A stretch of 64,000 bases of DNA from Mytilus trossulus. Its lineage: Eukaryota; Mollusca; Bivalvia; Mytilida; Mytilidae. A model generated the notes under the pieces. The model was not told the origin of the DNA and did no database searches. It was given only the letters and a program-made list of their open reading frames with translations. The stretch covers positions 17,213,578 through 17,277,577 of the forward strand of contig NC_086378.1 in assembly GCF_036588685.1 (NCBI RefSeq), in the 5' to 3' direction. The position numbers were made by a program, and so were the translations under genes. Shown one piece after another: positions 12,735 to 23,352 of the stretch (positions within the stretch are counted from its first letter, which is position 1; each line of letters begins with the position of its first letter).

Positions 12735-12943
12735 TATTTATGGCAAATCTTTTCCCACATATGTTACAATCATATTGCTCTTGGTTGGATTGCTTTATTT
12801 GCTTGTGGGTGTTCAGAAATTGTGACTGTGAGAAAGCTGTGTTACAAATATCACGATTATATAGGTTTCCTTCAGTGTGTGTCCTCTAGTGGTTTTTCAG
12901 GAATGAAGTTGTTTAAAACATATTTCCACACACATTACATATG
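12735..12943 (-). pseudogene. C2H2 zinc-finger pseudogene, copy B
   Basis: Read on the minus strand, this gives about three consecutive C2H2 fingers. The first is CNVCGNMF, stop, TTSFLKNH, stop, RTH. A TEGNLY linker follows (compare the usual TGEKPY). The second is DICNTAFSQSQFLNTHKQIK, where the first Cys has become Arg. The third begins YDCNICG. Two stop codons interrupt the first finger. The finger spacing and linker are diagnostic of the KRAB-type or poly-zinc-finger superfamily. The stops and a lost zinc ligand show it is dead as a protein. It is one member of a local duplication with 8915-9050. Confidence 0.75.
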
Positions 12944-13049
12944 ATGTTTCTTCATCTTACAATTAAAGCTTTCTTCTTCAATCTAGTATTCATCCATTTG
13001 CATAGTGTCTATTGTAACACTAGATCTTAAGCTTGTCAATTAGCAGTTT

Positions 13050-13210
13050 ATGTATATCTTTTCTACACTGTTGGCAAAGAAAAGCTGCTTACAAATTAAG
13101 CACAAATCATTCCCATGATTTGGAGGAGATGATTCAAACATTCGTATTGCTGATACTTACATTGAACTCAGGGTTTTACCTTGAAAAGCTCTTTTAAATT
13201 CAGTACCTTT
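13050..13210 (-). pseudogene. Zinc-finger-associated fragment, GNDLC copy B
   Basis: The minus strand reads SSPPNHGNDLCLICKQLF then ANSVEKIYINC followed by a stop. A CxxC followed by F and a distant Cys suggests a degenerate C2H2 finger lying 5' of the finger block at 12735-12943. A closely similar copy lies about 430 bp away at 13482-13709. Confidence 0.45.
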
Positions 13211-13239
13211 TCAATCAAAAACAAAAAGAAAGGTCATCT

Positions 13240-13440
13240 GTATGAGGTGTCCATGCGACGATGGCCCTACACACTGCCTCTCTATGGTCCTAGTTGCTCT
13301 CTGGTTCTCTACAATAATGCCTATGATACAAGAGTGTAGTTACAATATGCTGTTGCGGGGAGCATTATAGAAGTCTTGAATAGTGTAAGAGGCTATGTAC
13401 TGGCAGAAAGACTTACACGCTCGTCTTCCTGTTCACCTAC
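13240..13440. repeat. Duplicated block containing 'tgtccatgcgac'
   Basis: The stretch beginning 'tgtccatgcgacgatggc' is repeated near 14025 as 'tgtccatgcgacaatggc'. Homology continues through 'tcctagttgctct' and 'ataatgcctatgat'. It is part of the same local duplication as the zinc-finger fragments. No function was recognised. Confidence 0.5.
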
Positions 13441-13481
13441 AAAGCAAACTACATCTTACAATTTAAGCTTTCTTCTTCATT

Positions 13482-13709
13482 CTAGTATTCATCAGTTAGC
13501 ATAGTGTCTATTGTAACACTAGATCTTAAGCTTGTCAATTCGCAGTTTATGTATATCTTTTCTACACTGATGGCAAAGAAAAGCTGCTTACAAATTGCCA
13601 TGATTTGGAGGGATGATTTCAACATTTGCATTGCTTGATCCTTCCCTTGAACTGAGGGTTTTGCCTTGAAAAGCTCTTTCAAATTCAGTACCTTTTTAAG
13701 CAAAAACAA
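13482..13709 (-). pseudogene. Zinc-finger-associated fragment, third copy
   Basis: An open frame of 75 codons containing AICKQLFFAISVEKIYINCE is nearly the same as the 13050-13210 copy but lacks its stop codon. The open frame has a Cys-poor, Lys-rich N-terminal part (KKVLNLKELFKAK). A single CxxC-like remnant is not a working finger. It is probably a decayed exon. Confidence 0.4.
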
Positions 13710-13804
13710 AAAGAAAGGTCATCTGTATGACGTACTAAGTATGTCCTCATTCGCACAATTTAGTGTGGTATTTTGTGTTGTGTCCGTATTCAGCTTCTGT
13801 TAGA

Positions 13805-14239
13805 TTTGCCTGGCAATAAGCCATGCATGAAACCTATCTGTTAAAATAGATTTTACTGTCTGTGTTTTACTTCCCATAAACTATTCCTACGATGGCTGAC
13901 AATCTCTGTCTTTCTGTCTTTTCTTTCTAGGTCTGCTTCCATAGCCTTAGATATTCCAATATCTTACAACAAGGTAGTGGTACTATTTACCATAGCGGGG
14001 ACAAGGTTGATGAATGCAAAGAGATGTCCATGCGACAATGGCACTACACACTGCATTCCTAGGGTCATAGTTGCTCTGCGATCCTTTTCAATAATGCCTA
14101 GGATGCAAGATCGTACACAATCCTGTGGTACAATCCACCATGCAGCAAACAAACAAAAAAAAAAATATATACTGTACATGTTTTTCTTTCTCTGCATTTG
14201 CTCTGTGTATTGATGATTGGATTTCAGATTATTTTGCAA
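13805..14239 (-). pseudogene. Exon-like fragment of the zinc-finger block, copy B
   Basis: The 5' part (minus strand) encodes DCVRSCILGIIEKDRRATM, and later LVPAMVNSTTTLL. Downstream the homology to 9102-9329 continues in shifted frames (ISKAMEAD, ERKDRK). Relative to copy A it carries insertions, deletions and stops. I do not recognise the domain. Its value is as a marker of the duplicated block. Confidence 0.35.
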
Positions 14240-14761
14240 AATTCACTTCTCTTTTGCCAAGGCATGAGTTGCTCCTTTCTGTAGCATGAATTTAAAGTCT
14301 GTTTTTCTGTTTTTTTGCATAGTTGTCTTAAATCTTATATTAATCACTGATAGCTTGCATCAGAGGCGAATGTCTGTCCCTGTTTTCAAAGAGTACTACA
14401 CCACTTTTGAAACTTAGAGTTATTAAATTCAATCCAACAATGTAAATCATCTAAATTAAGTTTTTACTATTAATAGAATAAGTTATAGAAAGCTGATAAA
14501 TGATGAATTATAGATTATATTTGAATTGCATTCCAGTCTTAAAGTTTGCATATTTATTTACTAAAAGATTTAGATAGTGTTGAAATCAAAATAATTCATC
14601 AAACATACTAGACTTTGTGTTGAATCGGTTATACTGAAAGTTAAGCATTTTTAACAAATGCTATCATAATATATTTCATAAGTGCTTAAAATGAAGTTTT
14701 TTTAATGTAATTATTGTTTGTACAATTTAGTTCTAGTACTCATGGACTGATCATTACAGCA

Positions 14762-15827
14762 CAGGGGTGTGTAAATATTTGTTGTGAGCATTTGTCCCTG
14801 GGCAAGTGAAACCTAAAATTTTACTTGTCCGGAAAAAAATTTACTTGCCCTGATGATCCCAATAAATATTGAAGTATTTCTTGTTAGCTAATATATGATT
14901 CTTACTTAGCACTGTTGTGGATCACAAACAAATGAAATTTGTTTGTTTATATGTGTAAAAAAATAGGAAAGTAGGAAACGGGTTAACATCAATGGGACAG
15001 AAACCTAAAGGACAATTTTGCAGCAGTTTTTGAATAAAAATTGTAGCCAGTAGGTACATATACTAAATTTGAGGACAGTGATTGAAGAAATGTAAACTAA
15101 ATAATAGATAAACTATTGATTTTGTGGTGTTTCTCTTAACTGACACACTTGTTTTTTTTCTTGATTATTCATTATTGTCTTGATGGGCAATTAAAGCGTC
15201 CCTTCTATTTTCCACTTTGACAACAAATAATGTTGACCTTTCATCTTTAAATAAGACAAAAACTTAATTTATTTTCCGAATTTCCATAGATAGCCAGGGG
15301 CAATCTGATATCCACGATGTCTGAAATTCTAGCTTCCGTATTTTTTAAATTCTCTGTGTCCTCCATTTGCATTTGTGGTTTTCTACTCGACTCATGACTC
15401 TTTTTGTCTTGTTCGCCCACCTTTTTATTAAGTATTTATCAATCTGAATCTCGATACAAAATTCAAAGAAATGGCACTTCCGGTAAATGATGGATAAAAC
15501 CTAATCGACGATCCCGGGTCAATGGACAAAGCCAATGCAATATGTTACGCGACTCGGGTTCGCATACTTATTTTTATTTATTTTGGTAATCGATCTATTT
15601 CCGGTATCATGTAACATTGATGTTTTTACTTGCTGAACATTGGTTTCTTTTACATAAATTAAACATCTTTATACATTTTGAAATTAATTTTATGTTTTTG
15701 TTGGATTCGAACTTTGTTTTGTATATTTTTTTACTTGTCCACGGGCAACCTAGACAAAAATAATTACTTGTCCGGTTGTTCAAATGTACGAGTCGGGCGA
15801 GTCGGGCATAGCATTTCCACACCCCTG
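14762..15827. mobile_element. hAT-like nonautonomous DNA transposon, 1066 bp, with 5-bp target duplication
   Basis: The termini are inverted: left caggggtgtgtaaat, right atttccacacccctg (14 of 15 match). It sits inside a 0.9-kb repeat unit whose uninterrupted siblings read ttacagcagtttgtg. The element is flanked by cagca on both sides (14757-14761 and 15828-15832), and removing it with one cagca restores the sibling sequence exactly. No transposase frame was found, so it depends on another source. CAGGGG-type ends point to the hAT superfamily. A 5-bp duplication is shorter than the usual 8 bp, though hAT groups with 5-6 bp duplications are known. Another end of the family is at 10830-10945. 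Confidence 0.85.
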
Positions 15828-17651
15828 CAGCAGTTTGTGTGGTATTTTGCATGGCATGCAATTAAAACTATCTGGCAGGTCGAAACTTTTCTGGTTCAAT
15901 TCAAAATTACGTTTTTGGACCCTGATTAAGAAAGATAAAACATGTAATAATGTTGTGGATTATTTTCTACAATGTAATATCACTATGAATTTTGAATATG
16001 CTGTTTAGATTAAAACACGATCTTTGGCTTGTTATTTTCTTTTAAAAAAAATGTATGATGATTTTTTAGAAGTGCTGTATATAAAAACATTTACAAGCAT
16101 ATAGAACCAGGAAGGTCTCAGGGAAAAGTCAGATTAGTATGTTATGTTCCTCACAAATTGTAAATTTGATGCATTCCCTGACTGATGAGACCAAATATGC
16201 AATCAAATTTATGGTTTTTTCAGATAGTTATATAAAAGCACATATCAAATTGCCCTGCTATTTTTATGCCCCACCTACGATAGGAGAGGGAGATGATGTT
16301 TTCTGGTCTGTGTGTCCATTTATTCGTCGGTCAGTCCGTCCCTTTTCTCAAATGGGATTCATGAGCTTTAAAAACTTGTTTTTTAAGAGGAGTTGCTGTC
16401 CTGTTTAAAAATAATTTTGAAGAATTAATCATAGTCATCTGATAAATGATAGATTATTTTTTAATTGCATTCCCGTCATAAAGTTATATATTTATTTACT
16501 TTAAGATTTAGATAGTGTTCTGCTTTTTTACCATCAAGATAACAAAAGATAATTGAGATCAAAATAATTCATCAAACATACTAGGCTTATAAGTTTGTGT
16601 TGAATCAGTTATACTAAAAGTTAAGCATTTTTAACATTCGCTATCATAATATATTTTATCAGTGCTTAAAATCAAAAGATTTTTAATGTAATTATTGTTT
16701 GTACAATTTTGTTCTAGTACTCATTGACTGATCATTACAGCAGTTTGTGTGGTATTTTGCATGGAATGCAATTAAAACTATCTGGTAGGTCGAAACTTTT
16801 CTGGTTCAGTTCAAAATTACATATTTGGACCCTGATTAAGAAAGATAAAACATGTAATAATGTTGTGGATTTTTATCTACAATGTAATATCACTATAAAT
16901 TTTGAATATGCTGTTTAGATTAAAACACGAATCAATCTTTGGCTTGTTATTTTCTTTTAAAAAAAATCTATGTAGATTTTTTAGAAGTGCTGTATATAAA
17001 AACATTTAAAAGCATATAGAACCAGGAAGGTCTCAGGGAAAAGTCAGATTAGTATATTATGTTCCTCACAAATTGTAAATTTGATGCATTCCCTGACTGA
17101 TGAGACCAATCATACAATCAAATTTATGGTTTTTCAGATAGTTATATAAAAGCACATATCAAATTGCCCTGCTATTTTTATGCCCCACCTACGATAGGAG
17201 AGGGAGATGATGTTTTCTGGTCTGTGTGTCCATTTATCCGTCCGTCCGTCCGTTTTCTCAAATGGGATTCATGAGCTTAAAAAAACTTGTTTTTTAAGAG
17301 GAGTTTCTATCCTGTTTAAAAAAAAATTGAAGAATTAATCATAGTCATCTGATAAATGATGAATTATAGATTATATTTGAATTGCATTCCCGTCTTAAAG
17401 TTATATATTTATTTACTTTAAGATTTAGATAGTGTTCTGCTTTTTTACAATCAAGATAACAAAAGATAATTGAGATCAAAATAATTCATCAAACATACTA
17501 GGCTTATAAGTTTGTGTTGAATCAGTTATACTAAAAGTTAAGCATTTTAGGAAAATTACGTGTCAGCGGCATTCTTCCATTACTATTGACCAGAACAACA
17601 GGAAGTCGATTATTGCCTCCGCCTACCCCACTTGGTTTCATATTTACTATT

Positions 17652-17954
17652 TTACAAACTAACAAGTATCTGCTTGTATTCCGCTACACTAGAACAAAGT
17701 GTGTTAGTCGGAGTGGACCAGTTTACATACTTTATTTTATTTAGTACATTTGTACAACAAAAATGTTGACTTGTCCATAGGAAGTCTTGTATAGTCCACG
17801 CTTTTATTCTCAACAATTGGACCTTCCAGTGGGGATGCGCACTAAATAGTACAATTAGCAAGAAATAAGAGAACAAGTTCAATATTCGCGGCGAGCCGGT
17901 TGTTTGTTTACATTCCGCCATCTTTGTTATTGATATTGTAGAGGGCGCTCTCAT
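17652..17954 (-). CDS. Unrecognised open frame with hydrophobic N-terminal segment
   Basis: A 100-codon open frame. An internal ATG at about codon 12 lies in a YY1-like AAAGATGGCGG context and starts MAECKQTTGSPR, followed by a hydrophobic stretch, LFSYFLLIVLFSA, resembling a signal anchor. The local sequence is richer in CpG than its surroundings (attcgcggcgagccgg), as seen at promoters and first exons. No family was recognised, no splice partner was found, and it lies inside the 2.7-kb insertion. It may be a chance frame or a captured promoter plus first exon. Confidence 0.2.
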   Translation of the reverse strand: MRAPSTISITKMAECKQTTGSPRILNLFSYFLLIVLFSAHPHWKVQLLRIKAWTIQDFLWTSQHFCCTNVLNKIKYVNWSTPTNTLCSSVAEYKQILVSL

Positions 17955-18504
17955 GATTTTTCAAACTAATTATTTTAACTCGTCCATATTAATAAGTTAT
18001 TTCTATTTAATATCAAATTAAAAGTGATAAATATAAAAACTAAACCTTTCATTAAAAATTTCTCCTTTCTGTTCAATGCATTTAGAATTTGTAAACTACA
18101 AAACGTAATCGGTTATTGTTCATTCCGTTTTGATGTTTCATACCGACTTAAAATTGGTTTGTATAGGCTTAGACCCTTCAAACATTAATGTGATAGGTAT
18201 ATTAAAGACTGTTTTACAAAAGGATGGAACTTTTTTATTTTCAAAATCGTATTATAGTGATATCTGTCATGTACGGATTTTGACTTTCACCAGTTAATTT
18301 CTTCTTTTACACGTGCGTTTTAAACTTTATTTCAAAACATCGCAAAGTTTCAAAATTGTTTTTTTAAGTGAATTAAACTTATTTCAACAATCATGAAGCG
18401 TTCTAGAATCATTTTAAAACAGTTTCTACTTCTGTTTGATGATCGAAAACAGGGTTTCTCAAGAAAATACCGCAAACGATCACAGAGGATTTGAAATGTT
18501 CAAC

Positions 18505-19904
18505 TCAAATCGGCACCTGGTTAAATCAGCATATAGTCAAATCGGCACCTATTTGAAGTCAATTTGGCATCCAATAACATTTGTTATAATATTTTCTATT
18601 CAATCAACTTATAAATTTTACAAAGGACATAGTTAATAAGTTGTTGTGTATAAAGGTAAACAATGAAGCCCTTACCCAAGCTGGTACAATGAAACAATTA
18701 GAAAAATAAAATGGAAATCTATGTGTCCCTTTCAATAAATCTAACTTTCATGCCAAATAATAGCTAATTTTAGGTGTTTTTTTCAGGAAAGTTTAAACAA
18801 CGTCAAACCAACAATCCTGTAAAATGCTCAACTGGTTAAAAAATGCATAAAAAATGAATATTCAATACCTTTAATTCCTAAATATACCTCATATATATAA
18901 TTAAAAATACATTTTCCAGACCATGAGTATTTGGACTGTACGTTCCGGACGGTATACATATACTCGTACAGTCTGACAATACTCGTATGGTCGGACTGTA
19001 TGAGTAAACATGTATGGTCCAGTACGAGCTAACCATTTATCACAATCTTTATTTTTTATTTTTTATAAATTTTCATCATTACAATTACTTTTAGATGGAT
19101 CAAATGAATAATTGAACAATTGAATTAAATATTTGTTTAATTGAATATCTGAATCCTATTTTTGTGTTCTCTCCTATGGTGACTCTTACTACCACAATTA
19201 ATGATAAATTATTTACATTTACATGTTTGCAGTTCATTCATGTTCCTTTGCATTTGCATTATTTTATAAAGTTTCTAATATATTCTAAAATTGTAGTTCC
19301 ACATCATGTTAACTTCCGATAATGTAAATTTCTATGATCATAATTCAATTAATGTATTACTGATCAACAAGCTAGATACAAGATATTAACATGATGAACA
19401 GATTTAATAAGCGTATATTTTTGTATTAGTTAAAAAATTAAGTTTTTATTCCAATTACTATTGCAACTTATACATATTAATTTGAGAGTTTAGTAATGTT
19501 GAGCTGTAAATGAACTTTACATGCATTTGTAACTTATAAACTTAAGCAACTTCTTAATGATATTGATCAGATTATTTTGAAAAAGTACGCATACAGTCCA
19601 GACCGAACGCGTACAGTCCAAATACTCATACGGTCTGGAACATACACATTTAGTTGAGAAAAATAAATATATACAAAATGTACCTGAACCCCCCAAAAAT
19701 GTGAAAGTAAATATTTTCAGACAATCCTTTCCTTAGGTACTTAACTCTTTTTGTTTAAATACTAAAAACAAATCTGGCAACCCCTTTCTTATTTTTACTC
19801 TTTTTGCTTAAAATACTGTTAAAAATATATATTTAACATGGGTGACAAATTGACTATATAGAGTGTCAATTTGACCAGGTGCCAATTTAACCAGGTTCCG
19901 GTTT
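18505..19904. mobile_element. Outer inverted-repeat pair (possible TIR element)
   Basis: Left end caaatcggcacctggttaaa and right end, read inversely, caaaccggaacctggttaaa differ at only two of 20 positions. Near both ends further short copies of 'ggcacctggt' or 'caaat(c/t)g' occur, giving subterminal repeats. It encloses the smaller inverted-repeat element at 18916-19638. No target duplication was confirmed. Confidence 0.5.
18916..19638. mobile_element. 723-bp MITE-like element with inverted ends
   Basis: The left end reads ccagaccatgagtatttgg followed by actgtacg. The right end read inversely gives ccagaccgtatgagtatttg followed by gactgtacg. Subterminal copies of gtccagac and actgtac occur near both ends. 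No open frame was recognised. Flanking duplication is unclear (cat-like on both sides), so the class is left open. Confidence 0.6.
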
Positions 19905-21879
19905 GACTATAATTTTTTTAAATTACCTGAGTTTCATTAGACCTTTGATAACAGTAACAAAAAGATTATTTAAAATTATTTTAAATTTTCTGAGAGAAGG
20001 GACTATGTACCAGTGAGAAATATACAAGCCTTTCTACGATATTTATTTGTACAATTCAGGTAGTCTTGACCTATTCATTTGTCTTAAAAAAACCAGTCAC
20101 TTCAAACACACACATATATATGAATAGCAATTATATGCTTACAAGACATGTTGCATTGTTAAATTAATTACGGTATGTGAAAATCAAGACTTGCATAAAA
20201 GATATCCCAATATTAGAGACAGTGGCGTCATTTTTCCTCAGAGGTTTCAGCTCTTTGATTAACATATGCTATCATAATATATTTTATCAGTGCTTAAAAT
20301 CAAAAGATTTTTAATGTAATTATTGTTTGTACAATTTAGTTCTAGTACTCATTGACTGATCATTACAGCAGTTTGTGTGGTATTTAGCATGGAATGCAAT
20401 TAAAACTATCTGGTAGGTCGAAACTTTTCTGGTTCAGTTCAAAATTACGTTTTGTTGGACCCCGATTTAGAAAGAGAAAAAATAAAATAATGTGGTGGGT
20501 TGTTTTCTACTTTGTAATATCACTATAAATTTTGAATATGCTGTTTAGATAAAAACATGATCATTGGCTTGTTATTTTCTTTAAAAAAAATATGATTTTT
20601 TAGAAGTGCTGTATATAATCACATTTACAAGCATATAGAACCAGGAAAGTCTCAGGGAAAAGTCAGATTAGTATGTTATGTTCCTCACAAATTGTAAATT
20701 TGATGCATTCCCTGACTGATGAGACCAAATATGCAATCAAATTTATGTTTTTTTCAGATAGTTATATAAAAGCACATATCAAATTGCCCTGCTATTTTTA
20801 TGCCCCACCTACGATAGGACAGGGAGATGATGTTTTCTGGTCTGTGCGTCCATTTATCTGTCCGTCCGTCCCTTTTCTCAAATGGGATTCATGAGCTTTA
20901 AAAACTTGTTTTTTAAGAGGAGTTGCTTTCCTGTTTAAAAATAATTTTGAAGAATAAATCATAGTCATCTGATAAATGATGAATTATAGATTATATTTGA
21001 ATTGCATTCCCGTCTTAAAGTTATATATTTATTTACTTTAAGATTTAGATAGTGTTCTGCTTTTTTACAATCAAGATAACAAAAGATAATTGAGATCAAA
21101 ATAATTCATCAAACATACTAGGCTTATACATTTGTGTTGAATCAGTTATACTAAAAGTTAAGCATTTTTAACATATGCTATCATAATATATTTTATCAGT
21201 GCTTAAAATCAAAAGTTTTTTAATGTAATTATTGTTTGTACAATTTAGTTCTGGTACTCATTGACTGATCATTACAGTAGTGTGTGTGGTATTTTGCATG
21301 GAATGCAATTAAAACTATCTGGTAGGTCGAAACTTTTCTGGTTCAGTTCAAAATTACGTTTTGTTGGACCCTGATTAAGAAAGTGATAAATAAAATAATG
21401 TGGTGGGTTGTTTTCTACTTTGTAATATCACTCTAAATTTTGAATATGCTGTTTAGATAAAAACACAATCATTGGCTTGTTATTTCCTTTTTAAAAAATC
21501 TATGATGATTTTTTAGAAGTGCTGTATATAATCACATTTACAAGCATATAGAACCAGGAAGGTCTCAGGGAAAAGTCAGATTAATATTTTATGTTCCTCA
21601 CAAATTGTAAATTTGATGCATTCCCTGACTGATGAGACCAAATATGCAATCAAATTTATGTTTTTTTTCAGATAGTTATATAAAAGCAAATATCAACTTG
21701 CCCTGCTATTGTTATGCCCCACCTAAGATAGTAGAGGGACATTAGTTTTTCTGGTCTGTGAGTCCGTTCAACTGTCCGTCCGTCCGTCCATTTATTCAAA
21801 TGGGATTATGAGCTTTTAAAATTTGTTTTCACGAGGAGTTGCAATCCTGTTTAAAAATCATTTTGAAAAGATAAGGATG

Positions 21880-22290
21880 GCAATTGGTTGGGGTTGGATA
21901 TAAATATTGAAGACAAGAGATTTACTCTGATAAATGTGTATGGGCCCAATACTGATAATCCTTGCTTCTATGACAAACTAACACAAATCATAGACTTTTT
22001 TATAATCAACTGTGTCTGATCTGTGGGGACTTTAATCTTGTTAAGAATTTTGACATAGATACCCATAACTGTAAACATATAAATAATCCAAAATCAAGGG
22101 ATAAAATTTTAGAGAGAGATACTCCAATCTTAAAAGATTTACATGGAGAAAAAAATCCATTTAAACAATCACAGTTAGATTTTTTTGATCTCTGAAAGCC
22201 TTGTAGATGACATATGTGATATAAACATTGACAATAGCTACAGATCAGACCATTCACCAGTAATTTCGACTTTGAAAATGAATGAGTTTA
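21880..22290 (+). pseudogene. Non-LTR retrotransposon endonuclease fragment
   Basis: Conserved pieces of the apurinic-type endonuclease (EEP family) of LINE elements appear in order, in shifting frames: LINVYGPNTDN near 21940, LICGDFNLV near 22015-22050, and YRSDHSPVIS near 22240-22270. These are the N-terminal, catalytic GDFN and C-terminal SDH motifs of the domain. Frameshifts separate the motifs, and the reverse transcriptase that should follow is absent, so this is a dead 5'-part fragment. It directly follows the truncated last 0.9-kb unit. The minus-strand open frame over 22006-22257 is its shadow. Confidence 0.8.
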
Positions 22291-22362
22291 TAAGTCTCCT
22301 TCAAGATACTGAATATGTAAAATTTATAAAAAAAACAATTATTAGCACAGTGCAGTGCTAGG

Positions 22363-23352
22363 TTATTGCAGAGATGCTTTAAACAGTAAAATTGATGATT
22401 TTGATATACAATTTACAATCAGTGACCAATTATTTTTTTTGAACCACTTCTCAATGAGGTCAGAGTTAAGAATATTTCTTATTTGACATTTGAATGTCTG
22501 CTTGATAATGTACTTTAATTTCCCGTTAACGGTACGGTCACAGGGTTGAAGCTCTTCTGTTGTACTTGGGGGAACAAACACTGTACGAATACAGTTTTTG
22601 TGAAGCAGTGCAAGAAAGTCCTTGTCTTGATGTGCCTTAAAGACATCGAATATGGCTAATGCATGTGCCTTGCTTCTCCCGGAACGTTTAATTTCTTTAC
22701 AAACTTTGTCAAAATAATGTATCAATACTGATTTCGCGTATTCTATCATCGTAACACTTGTAGACCAGTGATTCTCAGAATGCGTTACGTTCCAGTCTTT
22801 AGGAAATGTGTATGAAGGATGACATCTATCAGTTGTACCCTTGTAAATTATTTGAAACGAAAGTAATGCACCCGTCAGGGAAATTCCTACCACACCCGTT
22901 ATTTCTCTTTAATTATCTAATGCAACGATACTACAATCTTTTGATCCCTTTTCTTCTAATGTCCATTCACTTGTAAAAACCATTTTAAGACCTGTCTGGT
23001 CAAAGTTTATAACCAGTTCATGTGGAATGTTATACTCGTCAACACATTTTGTAATTTTCTTCAAATATTCCGCCTTTAAGTTTTCAAAATCAACCGTTAA
23101 CTTTCTTGCCGTTTTTGTCCCTTTTCTTTTGACTAATTTTGTTCTACTCACAAGTGATCTTGCATATTCGCGACTTACATCTAAATGTCCTCTGTTTTCA
23201 ACAAGTAAAGCACGGTTTTCAGCTCTAACTATACCACGGGCGCTAGCAACAACTATAGTCGAATTGAAAACCCCACCAGCAGCCCGTGAATTTTTCACAA
23301 ACATTTTAACTCTGTCATCAAGTTTATCTTCCAACATCAGTGGCCTACCTCG
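22363..23352 (-). pseudogene. Pogo/CENP-B-like DDE transposase, 5'-truncated, one internal stop
   Basis: One reading frame runs for about 325 codons from the ATG at 23337, broken only by an ochre stop after VALDN (about 22908). The stop is followed in the same frame by REITGVVGISLTG. Recognisable DDE_1 family elements are NFDQTGL (first catalytic Asp, about residue 113), AIFDVFKAH (second Asp), and VPPSTTEELQPCD then RTVN (third acidic position). The usual N-terminal helix-turn-helix and CENP-B DNA-binding domains are missing. The frame continues upstream only to KVRGRP before entering the 72-bp satellite at 23352. The single stop suggests recent inactivation. Both halves in one frame favour one relic over two genes. 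The plus-strand frame at 23027-23371 is a shadow. Confidence 0.8.

Larger units (their letters stand above)
17549..20259. mobile_element. 2.7-kb nested insertion inside the 0.9-kb repeat
   Basis: The repeat unit is interrupted between 'ttaagcatttt' and 'taacatatgct', which are adjacent in the sibling unit at about 21160. The insert begins aggaaaattacg. Its other end, read inversely, has aggaaaaatgacg, a weak terminal inverted similarity. It contains further nested inverted-repeat pairs at 18505-19904 and 18916-19638. No transposase was recognised. The class is unknown. Confidence 0.6.
14493..21870. repeat. Tandem array of a unit of about 0.9 kb, with insertions
   Basis: Landmark 'ctgataaatgat' recurs at 14493, 16439, 17349 and 20959. 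Landmark 'ctgatcattacagcag' recurs near 14744 (interrupted), 16728, 20355 and 21263. After removing the insertions at 14762-15827 and 17549-20259, each unit is 875-910 bp and highly similar. Every unit contains a mollusc dispersed repeat, 'tatgccccacctacgatag', followed by a gtcc-rich tract. The last unit is truncated near 21870. Open frames inside the units (16139-16408, 20673-20894) are repeated noise. Confidence 0.85.

Noticed and set aside
13964..14239. Membrane-like 91-codon protein on the minus strand
   Set aside because: The N-terminal half is translated AT-rich noncoding DNA (an A-run translated as Phe). Only the 3' part shows homology to the duplicated block, and that part is frame-damaged.
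16139..16408. 89-codon plus-strand protein, with a similar frame at 20673-20894
   Set aside because: It lies wholly within the 0.9-kb repeat unit over the 'tatgccccacc' dispersed repeat. The reading frame is not kept across all units.
22006..22257. 83-codon minus-strand frame
   Set aside because: It is the reverse shadow of the LINE endonuclease fragment, whose conserved motifs read on the plus strand.
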